From NCBI RefSeq assembly GCF_019443745.1, contig NZ_CP050948.1:4096001-4160000 (forward strand): a DNA stretch of 64,000 nucleotides. Reading direction: 5' to 3'. Below, one piece after another: positions 28,553 to 37,464 of this stretch. The position numbers and the translations under genes are program-made. The stretch's first letter is position 1. Each line of letters opens with the position of its first letter. Source of the DNA: Iamia sp. SCSIO 61187 (GTDB lineage: Bacteria > Actinomycetota > Acidimicrobiia > Acidimicrobiales > Iamiaceae). The notes under the pieces were generated by a model, which saw nothing but the letters and a program-made list of their open reading frames with translations, did no database searches and was not told where the DNA came from.

Positions 28553-29361
28553 ATGACCGATCCCACCTTCTCGTCGACGTGCGCGACGGCATAGCCGTGG
28601 TCACCATGAACCGTCCCGACAAGCGCAACGCGCTGGGCCCCGGAGATGCTGGTTCGCCTGGCCGAGGCGTGCCGGCAGGTCCGTGACGACGACGCCATCC
28701 GGGTCGCCGTGCTCACCGGCGCCGGCGACAAGGCGTTCTGCGCGGCGCCGACCTCGGCCGGCTCATCACGCTGCTCACCCGTCAGCGGAACCCGGAGGAC
28801 GAGTGAGACGAGCGGTTGCTGTCCGACAAAGCCGCGTTCGCCGACGGGCCGCTGCGGGGCTTCGTGCTCGACACTCCGGTGATCTCGGCCATCCAGGGCG
28901 ACGCCTTGGCCGGCGGCACCGAGCTGGTGCTGGCCACCGACCTGCGCGTGGCCGCCGAGGGTGCACGGTCGGGCTCACCGAGGTGGCCTGCTGCCTCATC
29001 CCCGGCGGAGGCGGGGCAGCCGCCTCCCCGCCAGGTCCCACGGGCCAAAGGCGATGGAGATCTTGCTGCTCGGTGAGCGGATGCCGGTGGAGGGGGCATG
29101 GCGCATCGGCCTGATCAACGAGGTCGGCCCCCGCGGCGAGGTCCTCGAGCGGGCCATGGAGCTCGCCCGCCGCATCGCCGGCAACGGCCCGCTCGCCGTG
29201 CGAGCCGTCAAGGAGGCGGTCCGCCGCTCCGAGGGCACCAGCCTGGACGAGGCGCTGCGCATCGAGTCCGAGGTCGGAGTTCCCGGGTTCACGGTCAAGG
29301 ACGCGGTCGAGGGGCCGCTGGCTTCATGGAGAAGCCCCCACCGATCTTCACGGGAAGCTAG
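28553..29361 (+). pseudogene. Enoyl-CoA hydratase, decayed paralogue of 15060-15872
   Basis: Reading pieces in different frames rebuilds a close copy of the gene at 15060: VTMNRPDKRNAL, PEMLVRLAE, VLTGAGDKAFC, and LAGGTELVLATDLRVAAEG. Lesions by comparison: a missing base near 28566, an extra G near 28642, a missing base near 28741, an in-frame TGA replacing the Trp codon at about 28804, a missing base near 28966 and another near 29320. Six independent hits rule out a functional full-length product. It occupies the equivalent position in copy B of the duplication. Confidence 0.9.
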
Positions 29362-29486
29362 AGCCCCGGTCCTTCACCTCACGGCAGGAACCGGACTGGC
29401 GCGCGACGGGGGGCATGGTTCAGCCTGCATCCACCGAGCTCAGTAGCGGTGATCGGGGCTCGGCGACCCGAAACAGGAGGTGTGTT

Positions 29487-29546
29487 ATGTTCCGCCCGCT
29501 CCGGCCAGGTCTGGCCATCGCACAACCATCGGAAGGCCCGACGTGA
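29487..29546 (+). other. Possible 19-residue leader ORF overlapping the thiolase-like start
   Basis: AGGAGGTG lies just before an ATG at 29487, the best Shine-Dalgarno in this gap. The frame encodes MFRPLRPGLAIAQPSEGPT and stops at 29546, overlapping the GTG start at 29543 (GTGA). It may couple translation of the thiolase-like gene. Alternatively the ribosome uses the GTG at 29480 in the thiolase frame, making a 21-residue N-terminal extension. Confidence 0.3.
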
Positions 29547-30718
29547 CCAACCCACTACGAGGCAACGCCGCCATCGTGGGCGCCACCGACACCGTGTCGC
29601 CCACCGGCGTCCTCGGTCGCACCGATGCCCAGCTCGAGGTCGAGATGATCCGCGCCGCCCTCGACGACGCCGGCTTGACGATCAGCGACGTCGACTGCGT
29701 GATGTCCACCAACGGGATGATGGCCTCGCTCGAGCTCGGCGAACGCCTCGGCGTCCGGGGCCGGTTCACCGACTCCACCATGACCGGCGGCTCGAGCTCC
29801 GAGGTGCACGTCGAGCACGCAGCCGCAGCCATCGCCGCCGGGCTCTGCGAGGTGGCCGTCATCGTCTACGCCGCCACGCCCCGAGGCGGCAAGAACCCCT
29901 TCGCCGGCGGCGGCCCCGGCGTCGGAGGCAAGGACTCCGCCCTGTTCCAGTGGGACCTTCCCTACGGGCTCGGGTTGCCGGCTGCGAGCTACAGCCTGGC
30001 CGCCCAGCGGCACATGCACGACTACGGCACCACCGCCGAGCAGCTCGCCCAGGTCGCCGTCTCGATCCGGGAGTGGGCGGTGAAGAACCCCAACGCCTAC
30101 CACCAGGACCCGATCTCCATCGACGACGTCCTCGCATCGCCGATGGTGGCCGAGCCGCTGCACAAGCTCGACTGCTGCCTCGTCACCGACGGCGCCGGCG
30201 CGCTCGTGGTGACCTCGGCCGACCGCGCCCGTGACCTCGCCCGCCCGCCCGTCTACGTGCTCGGCGCCGGCACCGCACACACCCACGGCATGTCGATCTC
30301 CCAGATGGGCGACGTCACCACGACCGGTGCCGCCGTGTCCGGCCCCCGAGCCATGGCCATGGCCGAGATCACCCACGACGACATCGACGTGGTCGAGCTC
30401 TACGACAGCTTCACCATCACCGCGCTCATGACCCTCGAAGACCTCGGCTTCTGCGCCAAGGGCGAGGGAGGCGCGTTCGTCTCCGACGGCCGCCTCGGCC
30501 CCGCGGGCACGCTGCCCACGAACACCAACGGCGGCGGGCTCGCATACACCCACCCCGGCATGTACGGCATGTTCATCCTCGTCGAAGCCGTCCGCCAGCT
30601 CCGGGGCGAGTGCGGCGACCGCCAGGTGCCCGGCGCCGAGGTCGCCATCGCCAACGGATGTGGCGGCGTCTTGTCGTGCACGTCCACCATCGTCCTCGGC
30701 ACCGAGGCCACCCGCTAG
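29543..30718 (+). CDS. Thiolase-like protein lacking the nucleophilic Cys (second copy)
   Basis: 391 residues from a GTG at 29543 after GGAAGG. The site of the nucleophile reads STMTGGSSSEVHVEHAA with no Cys, and LPTNTNGGGLAYTHPG is the His loop near residue 330, where NGGG replaces the usual HGG order. EPLHKLDCCLVTDGAGALVV is shared with the paralogue at 19786 ([12 protein letters not shown]). As there, an adjoining DUF35 gene follows (nine bases), so a Ltp2-type retro-aldolase or other CoA lyase is more likely than a true thiolase. Two ligases follow in the same direction. Confidence 0.83.
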   Translation: MTNPLRGNAAIVGATDTVSPTGVLGRTDAQLEVEMIRAALDDAGLTISDVDCVMSTNGMMASLELGERLGVRGRFTDSTMTGGSSSEVHVEHAAAAIAAGLCEVAVIVYAATPRGGKNPFAGGGPGVGGKDSALFQWDLPYGLGLPAASYSLAAQRHMHDYGTTAEQLAQVAVSIREWAVKNPNAYHQDPISIDDVLASPMVAEPLHKLDCCLVTDGAGALVVTSADRARDLARPPVYVLGAGTAHTHGMSISQMGDVTTTGAAVSGPRAMAMAEITHDDIDVVELYDSFTITALMTLEDLGFCAKGEGGAFVSDGRLGPAGTLPTNTNGGGLAYTHPGMYGMFILVEAVRQLRGECGDRQVPGAEVAIANGCGGVLSCTSTIVLGTEATR

Positions 30719-30727
30719 GAGCCGCTG

Positions 30728-31135
30728 ATGCCGCGCATCGAACCGCCGATCACTCCGCTCGCCGAGCCGTACTGGGAAGGCACCCGTCGCCGGGAGCTCC
30801 TGGCGCAGCGGTGCCCGTCCTGCGACCGGTTCGTCTGGTACCCCAGGGATGCGTGCCCGGGCTGCCTCGGCACCGACCTGGCATGGAGCCCCCTGGCGGG
30901 GACCGGAACCATCTACACGTTCAACGTCATGCGCAAGCCCGGCAACCCGATGATGGCCGACGAGGTGCCCTACGTGGTCGCCCTCGTCGATCTCGACGAG
31001 GGCGTCCGCATGACCACCAACATCGTCGGCGCCGATCCGGCCGGCCTGCGCTGCGACCAACGGGTCGTCGTCGACTGGTCAGCGGAGCTCGCCGACGGGC
31101 GACGGCTCCCGGTCTTCCGACCGGTGGCCGGCTGA
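30728..31135 (+). CDS. DUF35 OB-fold protein with zinc ribbon
   Basis: 135 residues. Zinc ribbon CPSCDRFVWYPRDACPGC at about 29-46, preceded by an N-terminal helix containing PLAEPYWEGTRRRELLAQR; the OB-fold includes YTFNVMRKPGNP and VPYVVALVDLDEGVRMT. It starts nine bases after the thiolase-like gene and is the presumed subunit or acyl-CoA adaptor for it, as in ChsH2-Ltp2 pairs. Sequence differs clearly from the OB-fold protein at 20985, so the two thiolase/OB sets may have different substrates. Confidence 0.87.
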   Translation: MPRIEPPITPLAEPYWEGTRRRELLAQRCPSCDRFVWYPRDACPGCLGTDLAWSPLAGTGTIYTFNVMRKPGNPMMADEVPYVVALVDLDEGVRMTTNIVGADPAGLRCDQRVVVDWSAELADGRRLPVFRPVAG

Positions 31136-31159
31136 CGTCACGACACCACCCGAGGAACC

Positions 31160-32704
31160 ATGTATCCAGGAGTCCATGCCACCACCACGCCGGACAAGCC
31201 GGCCCTGATCATGGGCGGCACCGGCGAGGCCGTCACCTACCGCGAGCTCGACGAGCGATCCAACCAGCTGGCGCGGCTGTGGCGCGACCACGGCCTCGAG
31301 CCGGGTGACCACGTCGCTATCTTCAGCGAGAACCAGCCACGGTACCTGGAGGTGATGTGGGCGGCCCTGCGGTCGGGCCTCTACATCACCACGGTGAACA
31401 GCTACCTGTCGGCCGAGGAGGTCGCCTACATCCTCGACGACTCCGGCGCACGGTCGCTCGTGACCACCACCGACAAGGCCGATGTCGCGGCCGAGGCGCT
31501 GAAGGACGCGCCCGGCGTGGCCCTGCCGCTGCTCATCGGCGATGGCGACGCTCGCTTCGAGTCCTACGTCGACGCGGTGTCGGCCATGCCCACCGAGCGC
31601 CTCGAGGAGGAGCCCGCCGGTGAGATGATGCTGTACTCGTCTGGGACGACCGGTCGCCCCAAGGGGATCAAGCGGCCGCTGTCGGGCAACACCATCGACC
31701 AGGGAATCATGATCGCAGCCCTGCTCGGCGGTGTGTTCGGCATGGACGCTGACACCACCTACCTGTCGCCGGCTCCCCTGTACCACTCGGCCCCCATCGG
31801 CTTCAACCTCGGCGTGCAGTCCCTCGGCGGCACCACCGTGATCATGGAGAAGTTCGACCCGGTGGAGGCGCTGCGGCTCATCGAGGCCCACCAGGCCGGG
31901 CACTCCCAGTGGGTGCCCACGATGTTCGTGCGCATGCTCAAGCTGCCCCCGGAGCAGCGCGAGGCCTTCGACGTGTCGTCGATGCAGGTGGCGGTGCACG
32001 CCGCGGCGCCGTGCCCGGTGGAGGTCAAGCACCAGATGATGGCGTGGTGGGGGCCCGTCCTGTGGGAGTACTACGCCGGAACCGAGCTCAACGGGTTCTG
32101 CCTGGTCAAGCCGGAGGACTGGCTGGAGCGGCCCGGCACCGTGGGCAAGCCCCTCATCGGCGAGATCCACATCCTCGATGAGGAGGGCAACGAGCTGCCG
32201 CCCGGCGAGGGCGGCACGATCTACTTCGGTGGCGGACCGCCGTACGAGTACCACAACGCACCGGAGAAGACCGAGAGCTCCAAGGACCCGAAGGGCCACG
32301 GCTGGACCACCCTCGGCGACGTCGGGTACCTCGACGAGGACGGCTGGCTGTTCCTCACCGACCGCAAGGCGTTCATGATCATCTCCGGCGGGGTGAACAT
32401 CTACCCCCAGGAGATCGAGGACTGCCTGATCATGCACCCCAAGGTCGCCGATGTCGCTGTCTTCGGCATCCCCGACGACGAGATGGGCGAGTCGGTGCTC
32501 GCCGCCGTGCAGCCCGCCGAGGGGGTCGAGCCCGGCCCCCATCTCGAGGCCGAGCTGGGGTCGTTCGCCCGCGAGCACATCGCCGGCTACAAGGTCCCCA
32601 AGCGCTTCGAGTTCCTCGACGAGCTCCCTCGCCTGCCCACCGGCAAGCTGTACAAGCGCAAGCTGCGCGACACCTACTGGCACGGTCGCGACCGCGCCAT
32701 CTGA
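31160..32704 (+). CDS. Acyl-CoA synthetase (AMP-forming ligase)
   Basis: 514 residues. P-loop YSSGTTGRPKGIKRP near 159; adenylate motif YYAGTEL near 300; GWTTLGDVGYLDEDGWLFLTDRK near 380 carries the conserved Asp; the C-terminal Lys is in LPTGKLYKRKLRD. Activates a carboxylic acid to the acyl-CoA. It differs strongly from the FadD19-like ligase directly downstream (32741), so the two are not tandem duplicates and probably take different acids. Starts 24 bases after the OB-fold gene; likely the same operon. Confidence 0.9.
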   Translation: MYPGVHATTTPDKPALIMGGTGEAVTYRELDERSNQLARLWRDHGLEPGDHVAIFSENQPRYLEVMWAALRSGLYITTVNSYLSAEEVAYILDDSGARSLVTTTDKADVAAEALKDAPGVALPLLIGDGDARFESYVDAVSAMPTERLEEEPAGEMMLYSSGTTGRPKGIKRPLSGNTIDQGIMIAALLGGVFGMDADTTYLSPAPLYHSAPIGFNLGVQSLGGTTVIMEKFDPVEALRLIEAHQAGHSQWVPTMFVRMLKLPPEQREAFDVSSMQVAVHAAAPCPVEVKHQMMAWWGPVLWEYYAGTELNGFCLVKPEDWLERPGTVGKPLIGEIHILDEEGNELPPGEGGTIYFGGGPPYEYHNAPEKTESSKDPKGHGWTTLGDVGYLDEDGWLFLTDRKAFMIISGGVNIYPQEIEDCLIMHPKVADVAVFGIPDDEMGESVLAAVQPAEGVEPGPHLEAELGSFAREHIAGYKVPKRFEFLDELPRLPTGKLYKRKLRDTYWHGRDRAI

Positions 32705-32740
32705 ACCCCCGCTGCCGATCCCGACCTCTGGAGAAACGAC

Positions 32741-34336
32741 ATGCCCGGTTGGAACTTCGCCGAGATCTGGGAGGCTGCGGCCGACCACCTGCCCGACGCA
32801 CCCTTCGCCAAGCAAGGCCACCGCACGGTCACCTGGAGCGAGGCCGACCGGCGCGCCGACGGCATCGCCCGCACGCTGCTCGACGCGAGGGCCGGCAAGC
32901 AGGACAAGGTGGCCCAGTACCTGTACAACTGCCCGGAGTACCTGGAGACGGTGTTCGCCTGCTTCAAGGCGTCGCTCGTCCCCGTGAACACGAACTACCG
33001 GTACACCAAGGACGAGCTCGTCTACCTGTGGGACAACGCCGACGCTGTGGCCGTCGTGTTCCACGGCTGCTTCGTCGACACCATCGAAGCCATCCGCGAC
33101 CGGGTGCGGAAGGTGAAGACCTGGCTGTGGGTCGACGACGGCTCCGGCCCGTGCCCTGACTGGGCGATGCCGTACGAGGAGGCCGCGTCGCGCCAGACCG
33201 CCCGGGTGCTGCCCGCCCACGGGCGCGACGGCGACGACCTCTACATGCTCTACACCGGCGGCACCACCGGCATGCCCAAGGGCGTGATGTGGCGCCAGGA
33301 CGACCTGGTCATCGTCCTGTGCGGCACCCTGGGCACACCGCTGCCCGAGGAGCGCGACCCGACGGTGCTCGACACGATGCTCCAGAGCCCCGGGGCAGTG
33401 GGGATCCCGGCATGCCCGCTGATGCACGGCACCGGCGCCTTCACCTCGTTCTCCATCCTCTCCGCCGGCGGGTGCATGGTCCTGCTGCCCAGCCGGCACT
33501 TCGACCCGGAGGAGCTCCTGGACGAGGTCGAGGCCAAGAAGGTCAACGCCGTCGCCATCGTCGGCGACGCCTTCGCCAAGCCGATCCTCGGGGCGCTCGA
33601 CGCCCACCCCGGACGCTGGGACCTGTCGTCGCTCATGGCCATGACGTCGTCGGGCGTGATGTGGAGCGAGGAGACCAAGCAGGGGCTGCTCCGGCACAAC
33701 CCGCAGATGTTCCTCATGGACGCCTTCTCGTCGTCGGAGGCCCTCGGCATGGGCCAGTCGGTGTCCGGCGGCGGACAGGCCGCCAAGACGGCCAAGTTCG
33801 AGCCCGGCCTCAACACGATCGTCGTCGACGAGCAGGACCAGCGGATCATCGAGCCCGGGGTCATGGGTCGCCTTGCCGTCGGCGGCCGCCAGCCCATCGG
33901 CTACTACAAGGACCCGGAGAAGTCAGCCCGCACGTTCATCACGGTCGACGGCAAGCGCTACTCGTGCCCCGGCGACTACGCCGTCCTCGAGGACGACGGC
34001 ACGGTGACGGTCCTCGGCCGTGGGTCGGTGTGCATCAACACGGGTGGCGAGAAGGTCTTCCCCGAGGAGGTCGAGGAAGCCATCAAGACCCACGGCGCCG
34101 TGCGCGACGCCGTGGTGGTGGGCGTGCCCCACGAGCGCTTCGGCGAGATGATCGTCGCCGTGGTGGAGCCCGCGTCCGAGCCGCCGGCCCAGCAGGAGAT
34201 CATCGATCACGTCCGCGGGCGCCTGGCCGCCTACAAGGCGCCCCGCCGCGTGATCACCGTCGACACGATCGGCCGAGCCCCCAACGGCAAGGTCGACTAC
34301 AAGCGCCTGAAGGAGCACGCCACCGCCACGGTCTGA
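32741..34336 (+). CDS. Acyl-CoA synthetase, FadD19-like
   Basis: 531 residues. P-loop YTGGTTGMPKGVMWR near 167, INTGGEKVFPEEVEEAIKTH near 430, C-terminal Lys in APNGKVDYKRLKEH. Close paralogue of 3439-5082, sharing QYLYNC and the VNTNYRY, YLWDNADAVAVVFHG stretches, and the intact version of the fragment at 17661-17787. FadD19 activates C26 steroid side-chain acids; a comparable bulky acid is a reasonable guess. The ATG at 32741 follows GGAGA with good spacing. Its 3' neighbours (CMD, P450) converge on it and are ruined. Confidence 0.9.
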   Translation: MPGWNFAEIWEAAADHLPDAPFAKQGHRTVTWSEADRRADGIARTLLDARAGKQDKVAQYLYNCPEYLETVFACFKASLVPVNTNYRYTKDELVYLWDNADAVAVVFHGCFVDTIEAIRDRVRKVKTWLWVDDGSGPCPDWAMPYEEAASRQTARVLPAHGRDGDDLYMLYTGGTTGMPKGVMWRQDDLVIVLCGTLGTPLPEERDPTVLDTMLQSPGAVGIPACPLMHGTGAFTSFSILSAGGCMVLLPSRHFDPEELLDEVEAKKVNAVAIVGDAFAKPILGALDAHPGRWDLSSLMAMTSSGVMWSEETKQGLLRHNPQMFLMDAFSSSEALGMGQSVSGGGQAAKTAKFEPGLNTIVVDEQDQRIIEPGVMGRLAVGGRQPIGYYKDPEKSARTFITVDGKRYSCPGDYAVLEDDGTVTVLGRGSVCINTGGEKVFPEEVEEAIKTHGAVRDAVVVGVPHERFGEMIVAVVEPASEPPAQQEIIDHVRGRLAAYKAPRRVITVDTIGRAPNGKVDYKRLKEHATATV

Positions 34337-34472
34337 GCTCCAGCGATCGGAAAGCGGGACCAGCGGCGGGCGTCATCGGGCCGCGGCATGGCCTCCCCGA
34401 CCCACACCAGCGGCGAGGTGGCCCGGGCGAGGTGCCCCGGCCGTGGTCGTCTCGGAGCGGGAGATCGCGGGA

Positions 34473-34942
34473 TCAGATGGCCAGCTCGCTGGCCACCTGG
34501 GCCCGGGCCGGCTCGGGCACGGCGCCGTCCACGGGTCGACACCTTCCTCGAGCGCGAGGTCCAGCGAGCGCAGCAGCTGGGCGAACAACGACGAGTTGGG
34601 ATGGCGATGACGACCTCGAGGCGGGCTCGCTCGTCGGGCACCGTCCCCTCCAGCTCGTCCCAGGTGCCGGCGCTGATAGCGCCCGACGCGAGCGTCTCGT
34701 CGGTGGCGGCCAACTACGGCGCGGTCGGCGCGGTCGAAGCGGTCGCTGCACTTCCAGTCGCGCACGCCTTCGAGGTCGTCCTCGGAGATCTCGAGCTTCC
34801 GGGGCACCCGCCAGTGCTGCGTCCACTCGTACATCGAGCCCTGGCGCCAACCGATGCGCATGATGATCAGCTCCCGCAGGCGGGCGTCGAGCTCGCCGTT
34901 CCACAGCAGCTGGTGGAGGAATGCGTTGACCCGGGTGCCGGT
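34473..34942 (-). pseudogene. CMD-family gene, decayed paralogue of 17791-18396
   Basis: Frame pieces reproduce the paralogue: FLHQLLWNGELDARLRELII, MRIGWRQGSMYEWTQHWRV, PRKLEISEDDLEGVRDWK, then after shifts AATDETLASGAISAGTWDEL and finally AQVASELAI with the stop at 34473. At least three frameshifts are needed, and the first 45 or so codons are missing: the remnant begins directly at the end of the P450 remnant. It is in the same place and orientation as the intact gene in copy A. Confidence 0.88.
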
Positions 34943-35759
34943 CTACCACCGCACCGGGACCGGGCGCGGGCCCCGCACCTGGCCACCGCTCCACGTGACG
35001 GCGTCAGCGTCGGCGAGCTCCGAGGTTGGAATGCGGTCGAGGAAGCGCTCGATGGCCACTCGAAGCTCCATTCGGGCCAGGTTCGAGCCGAGGCAGCGGT
35101 GGATGCCCGAGCCGAAGGCGAAGTGGCGGTCGCGCTGCCGATCGATGACGAACTCGTCGGGGCGATCGAAGTGTTCGGGGTCGCGGTTGCCAGCCGGGAA
35201 GGCCATCAGCACCTTGTCGCCCCTCTTCATCGGGCAACCGGCGTAGTCGGTGTCCTCGGCCACGAGCCGGGCCATGGTCACCGGGCTGTGGAACCGCAGG
35301 AGCTCCTCCAGGCCGTGATCATCAGCTCCGGCTCCTCCGCCCGCAGCCGTGCCTGGTCCTCAGGGTGAGACGTGAGGTGGTACAGGCTCGAGCCGATGGC
35401 TCGATGCGGCTCGGGCCGAAGCGGGGCAGCAGCATGCGCCGCGCCCAGGAGTGCAGCGGCGGGTCCGAGGTGATCGGTGGGGCGATGAGCATGATGGTCG
35501 CCTCGAGTTCAGCTCGGGCCCGGCGTGATCACGGCGATGTCCCGGGAGGAGAACCGATCGACGTCGTGGGCGATGGCGCGAGATGGTCGTGTCGGCTGGG
35601 GAGCCCACGTGGACCCGTACCGGTCGGTGTGGGCCATGGCGCAGCGCTCCCGCAGCTCGGCCCACGTCGGCGCCTGGTCCGCGACGTTTAGTCCGGGTCG
35701 AGGATGTCGAAGTCAGGGGCCCAGTCCAGGCCGTCGGAACGTGGGTCGGTGGCGGTCAT
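34943..35759 (-). pseudogene. Cytochrome P450, decayed paralogue of 18426-19649
   Basis: The N-terminus (MTATDPRSDGLDWAPDFDIL) runs into an in-frame TAA near 35690. Later pieces show IAHDVDRFSSRDIAVITPG and, after a deletion of roughly 470 bases between the FGPSRIE and SSLYHL segments, the C-terminus with an intact heme loop FAFGSGIHRCLGSNLAR. The last 112 codons are open and only about twelve residues differ from the intact paralogue, so decay seems recent. No functional P450 is possible without the missing helices. Confidence 0.9.
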
Positions 35760-35911
35760 GGTTCCTCCGCACCGGCGGCAGCAAGGTCCGGCCGACGGCC
35801 GTCGGCGCAACACTATCCCCGAGTTGTCTCCTCGGCGGCACACGTGACAGGATCCGTCGCACCGCGCACACGGCACGGGAGGGAAGTCGCATTCCAGCCG
35901 CAGGTGCCCAG

Positions 35912-36058
35912 GTGAGCGGCACCTACGTGCCCAAGCCTGAGTGGCTCGTGCTCCACCGGCACCGGGCCTGCATCGAGGCCGAGTCCCTCACCGTCTTCGT
36001 CGAGGAGGCCGAGCGCGAGATCGACCGGCTCGCCTCGCTGCGAGCCGCCACCCGCTGA
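35912..36058 (+). pseudogene. Chimeric 48-codon remnant: OB-fold start fused to nitronate monooxygenase end
   Basis: GTG at 35912 encodes [14 protein letters not shown], then HRHRACIEAESLT, matching the first 22 residues of the OB-fold protein at 20985. It continues in frame with FVEEAEREIDRLASLRAATR and a stop, matching the end of the nitronate monooxygenase-like protein at 21442-22425. A deletion equivalent to about 1.3 kb of copy A fused the ends. Upstream the leader resembles that of the thiolase-like gene at 19786, whose body is missing. The frame is open, so a 48-residue peptide could still be made. Confidence 0.85.
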
Positions 36059-36083
36059 CCACCTGAACACAGGAGCAACACAG

Positions 36084-37337
36084 ATGACCACCATCGAGGA
36101 CACTGCGCTCGACGTCCACCTCTGGCTCGACGAGAGCTGGGATCCCGACCTCACGGTCGCCGAGTGGTGGGCCCGCATGGCCGACGCCCGCCTCGCCCAC
36201 CCGATGCTGCCCGCCCCTTGGGGCCGGGGTTGGAGCCGGAACCAGGCCGCCGGCCTCGCTCAGGCGATGGTGCAGCGCAAGGCCCTCGGCCCACCGTCGG
36301 GCCTGGGCATGATGCTGGCGGCTCCGACGATCATCGCCCACGCCTCCCAGGAGCTGCAGCACCGCCTGGTGCCGAAGATCCTCAACGGCCAGCACGGCTG
36401 GTGCCAGCTGTTCTCCGAGCCGGGCGCCGGCTCCGACCTGGCCGGTCTGCAGTGCCGCGCCGAGCGCGACGGCGACGAGTGGGTGGTGACCGGCCAGAAG
36501 GTGTGGACGTCCCTCGGCCAGTGGGCCGACTACGGCATCCTCGTCGCCCGCACCGAACCGGACGCGCCCAAGCATCGGGGCATCACGTACTTCGCATTCC
36601 CGATGCTCCAGGACGGTGTCGAGGTGCGGCCGCTGCGGGAGATGACGGGCCGGGCCCTGTTCAACGAGGTCTTCCTCGACGAGGCCCGGGTCCCCCACGC
36701 CAACGTGGTCGGCCAGGTCGGTGACGGCTGGCGGGTCGCGAACACCACGCTGATGGTGGAGCGCAGCGGCATCGGAGGCAACAACGTCGCCGCCCCGAGC
36801 GCGGCCATCGCCGGCACCATCGCCGGCCACCTCGACCGGCCCGCCGGCTCCTTCGAGCACGAGACGCCGGCCCTGGGCGAGGGCGGCGTGGGGCCCGGGC
36901 GGGTCAAGTCCTTCGTCAGGCTGGCGCGGGAGCTGGGCAAGCTCGACGATCCCACCGTCCGCCAGGACCTGATGCGCCTGCACTCCATGGTGGAGATCAA
37001 CGGCTGGCACCTGGGCCGCATGAAGTCGGGCAACGCCGCCACCGGCGGGGAGGGGAACCTGGCCAAGCTGCGCAACAGCGACGCGGTCCGCCTCGCCCGC
37101 GACCTGGGCTGCCGGATCCTCGGTCCCGGCGCCACGTTCGTGGGGCCGGACTCGCCGTCGGGCGGGTCCATCCAGGAGCTGACCCTGTTCTCGCCGGCGC
37201 CGTCCATCTACGGCGGCAGCGACCAGGTCCAGCGCAACATCATCGGCGAGCGCGTCCTCGGCCTGCCCAAGGAACCGGGTCCGGCCAAGGACACGCCGTT
37301 CCGGGACCTGCCCCAGAACACCTCGCCGTCGCGCTGA
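36084..37337 (+). CDS. Acyl-CoA dehydrogenase
   Basis: 417 residues. WCQLFSEPGAGSDLAGL near 110, VTGQKVWTSLGQWADYG, FNEVFLDEARVPHANVVG, then a glycine/alanine-rich linker region and C-terminal IYGGSDQVQRNIIGERVLGL. FAD-dependent desaturation of an acyl-CoA. It follows the chimeric remnant by 25 bases, so it may once have been the next gene of copy B's plus-strand operon. Transcribed towards the P450 at 37465 with 127 bases between; the palindrome at 37393 suggests that the P450 has its own promoter. Confidence 0.88.
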   Translation: MTTIEDTALDVHLWLDESWDPDLTVAEWWARMADARLAHPMLPAPWGRGWSRNQAAGLAQAMVQRKALGPPSGLGMMLAAPTIIAHASQELQHRLVPKILNGQHGWCQLFSEPGAGSDLAGLQCRAERDGDEWVVTGQKVWTSLGQWADYGILVARTEPDAPKHRGITYFAFPMLQDGVEVRPLREMTGRALFNEVFLDEARVPHANVVGQVGDGWRVANTTLMVERSGIGGNNVAAPSAAIAGTIAGHLDRPAGSFEHETPALGEGGVGPGRVKSFVRLARELGKLDDPTVRQDLMRLHSMVEINGWHLGRMKSGNAATGGEGNLAKLRNSDAVRLARDLGCRILGPGATFVGPDSPSGGSIQELTLFSPAPSIYGGSDQVQRNIIGERVLGLPKEPGPAKDTPFRDLPQNTSPSR

Positions 37338-37392
37338 CTCGAGGTTTCCGCTCGAGGGGGCTCCGTCCGTCGCCCGTTCGACACGTGGCGAT

Positions 37393-37405
37393 GCATGTAA
37401 CATGC
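37393..37405. promoter_or_regulatory. Candidate operator GCATGTAACATGC
   Basis: Perfect 13-base palindrome (6-bp arms, one central base) 59 bases upstream of the P450 start at 37465 and 55 bases after the acyl-CoA dehydrogenase stop. Likely a site controlling the P450. Confidence 0.45.
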
Positions 37406-37464
37406 GCTACGGTCGACACGCCGGATGCGTCGCAGAGACACGTCGGCAGAGACAAGGGGTGCCC

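Larger units (their letters stand above)
28553..36058. repeat. Segmental duplication, copy B
   Basis: Order: hydratase (ruined), thiolase-like, OB-fold, two ligases, CMD (ruined), P450 (ruined), then an OB-fold/nitronate-monooxygenase chimera. Compared with copy A, the ligase at 32741 is the intact form of the fragment at 17661, while the hydratase, CMD, P450 and monooxygenase are lost here. The thiolase-like gene between the P450 and OB-fold genes of copy A is deleted here almost exactly from its start codon. The thiolase/OB pair at 29543-31135 is more distant and need not belong to the same event. Confidence 0.7.
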
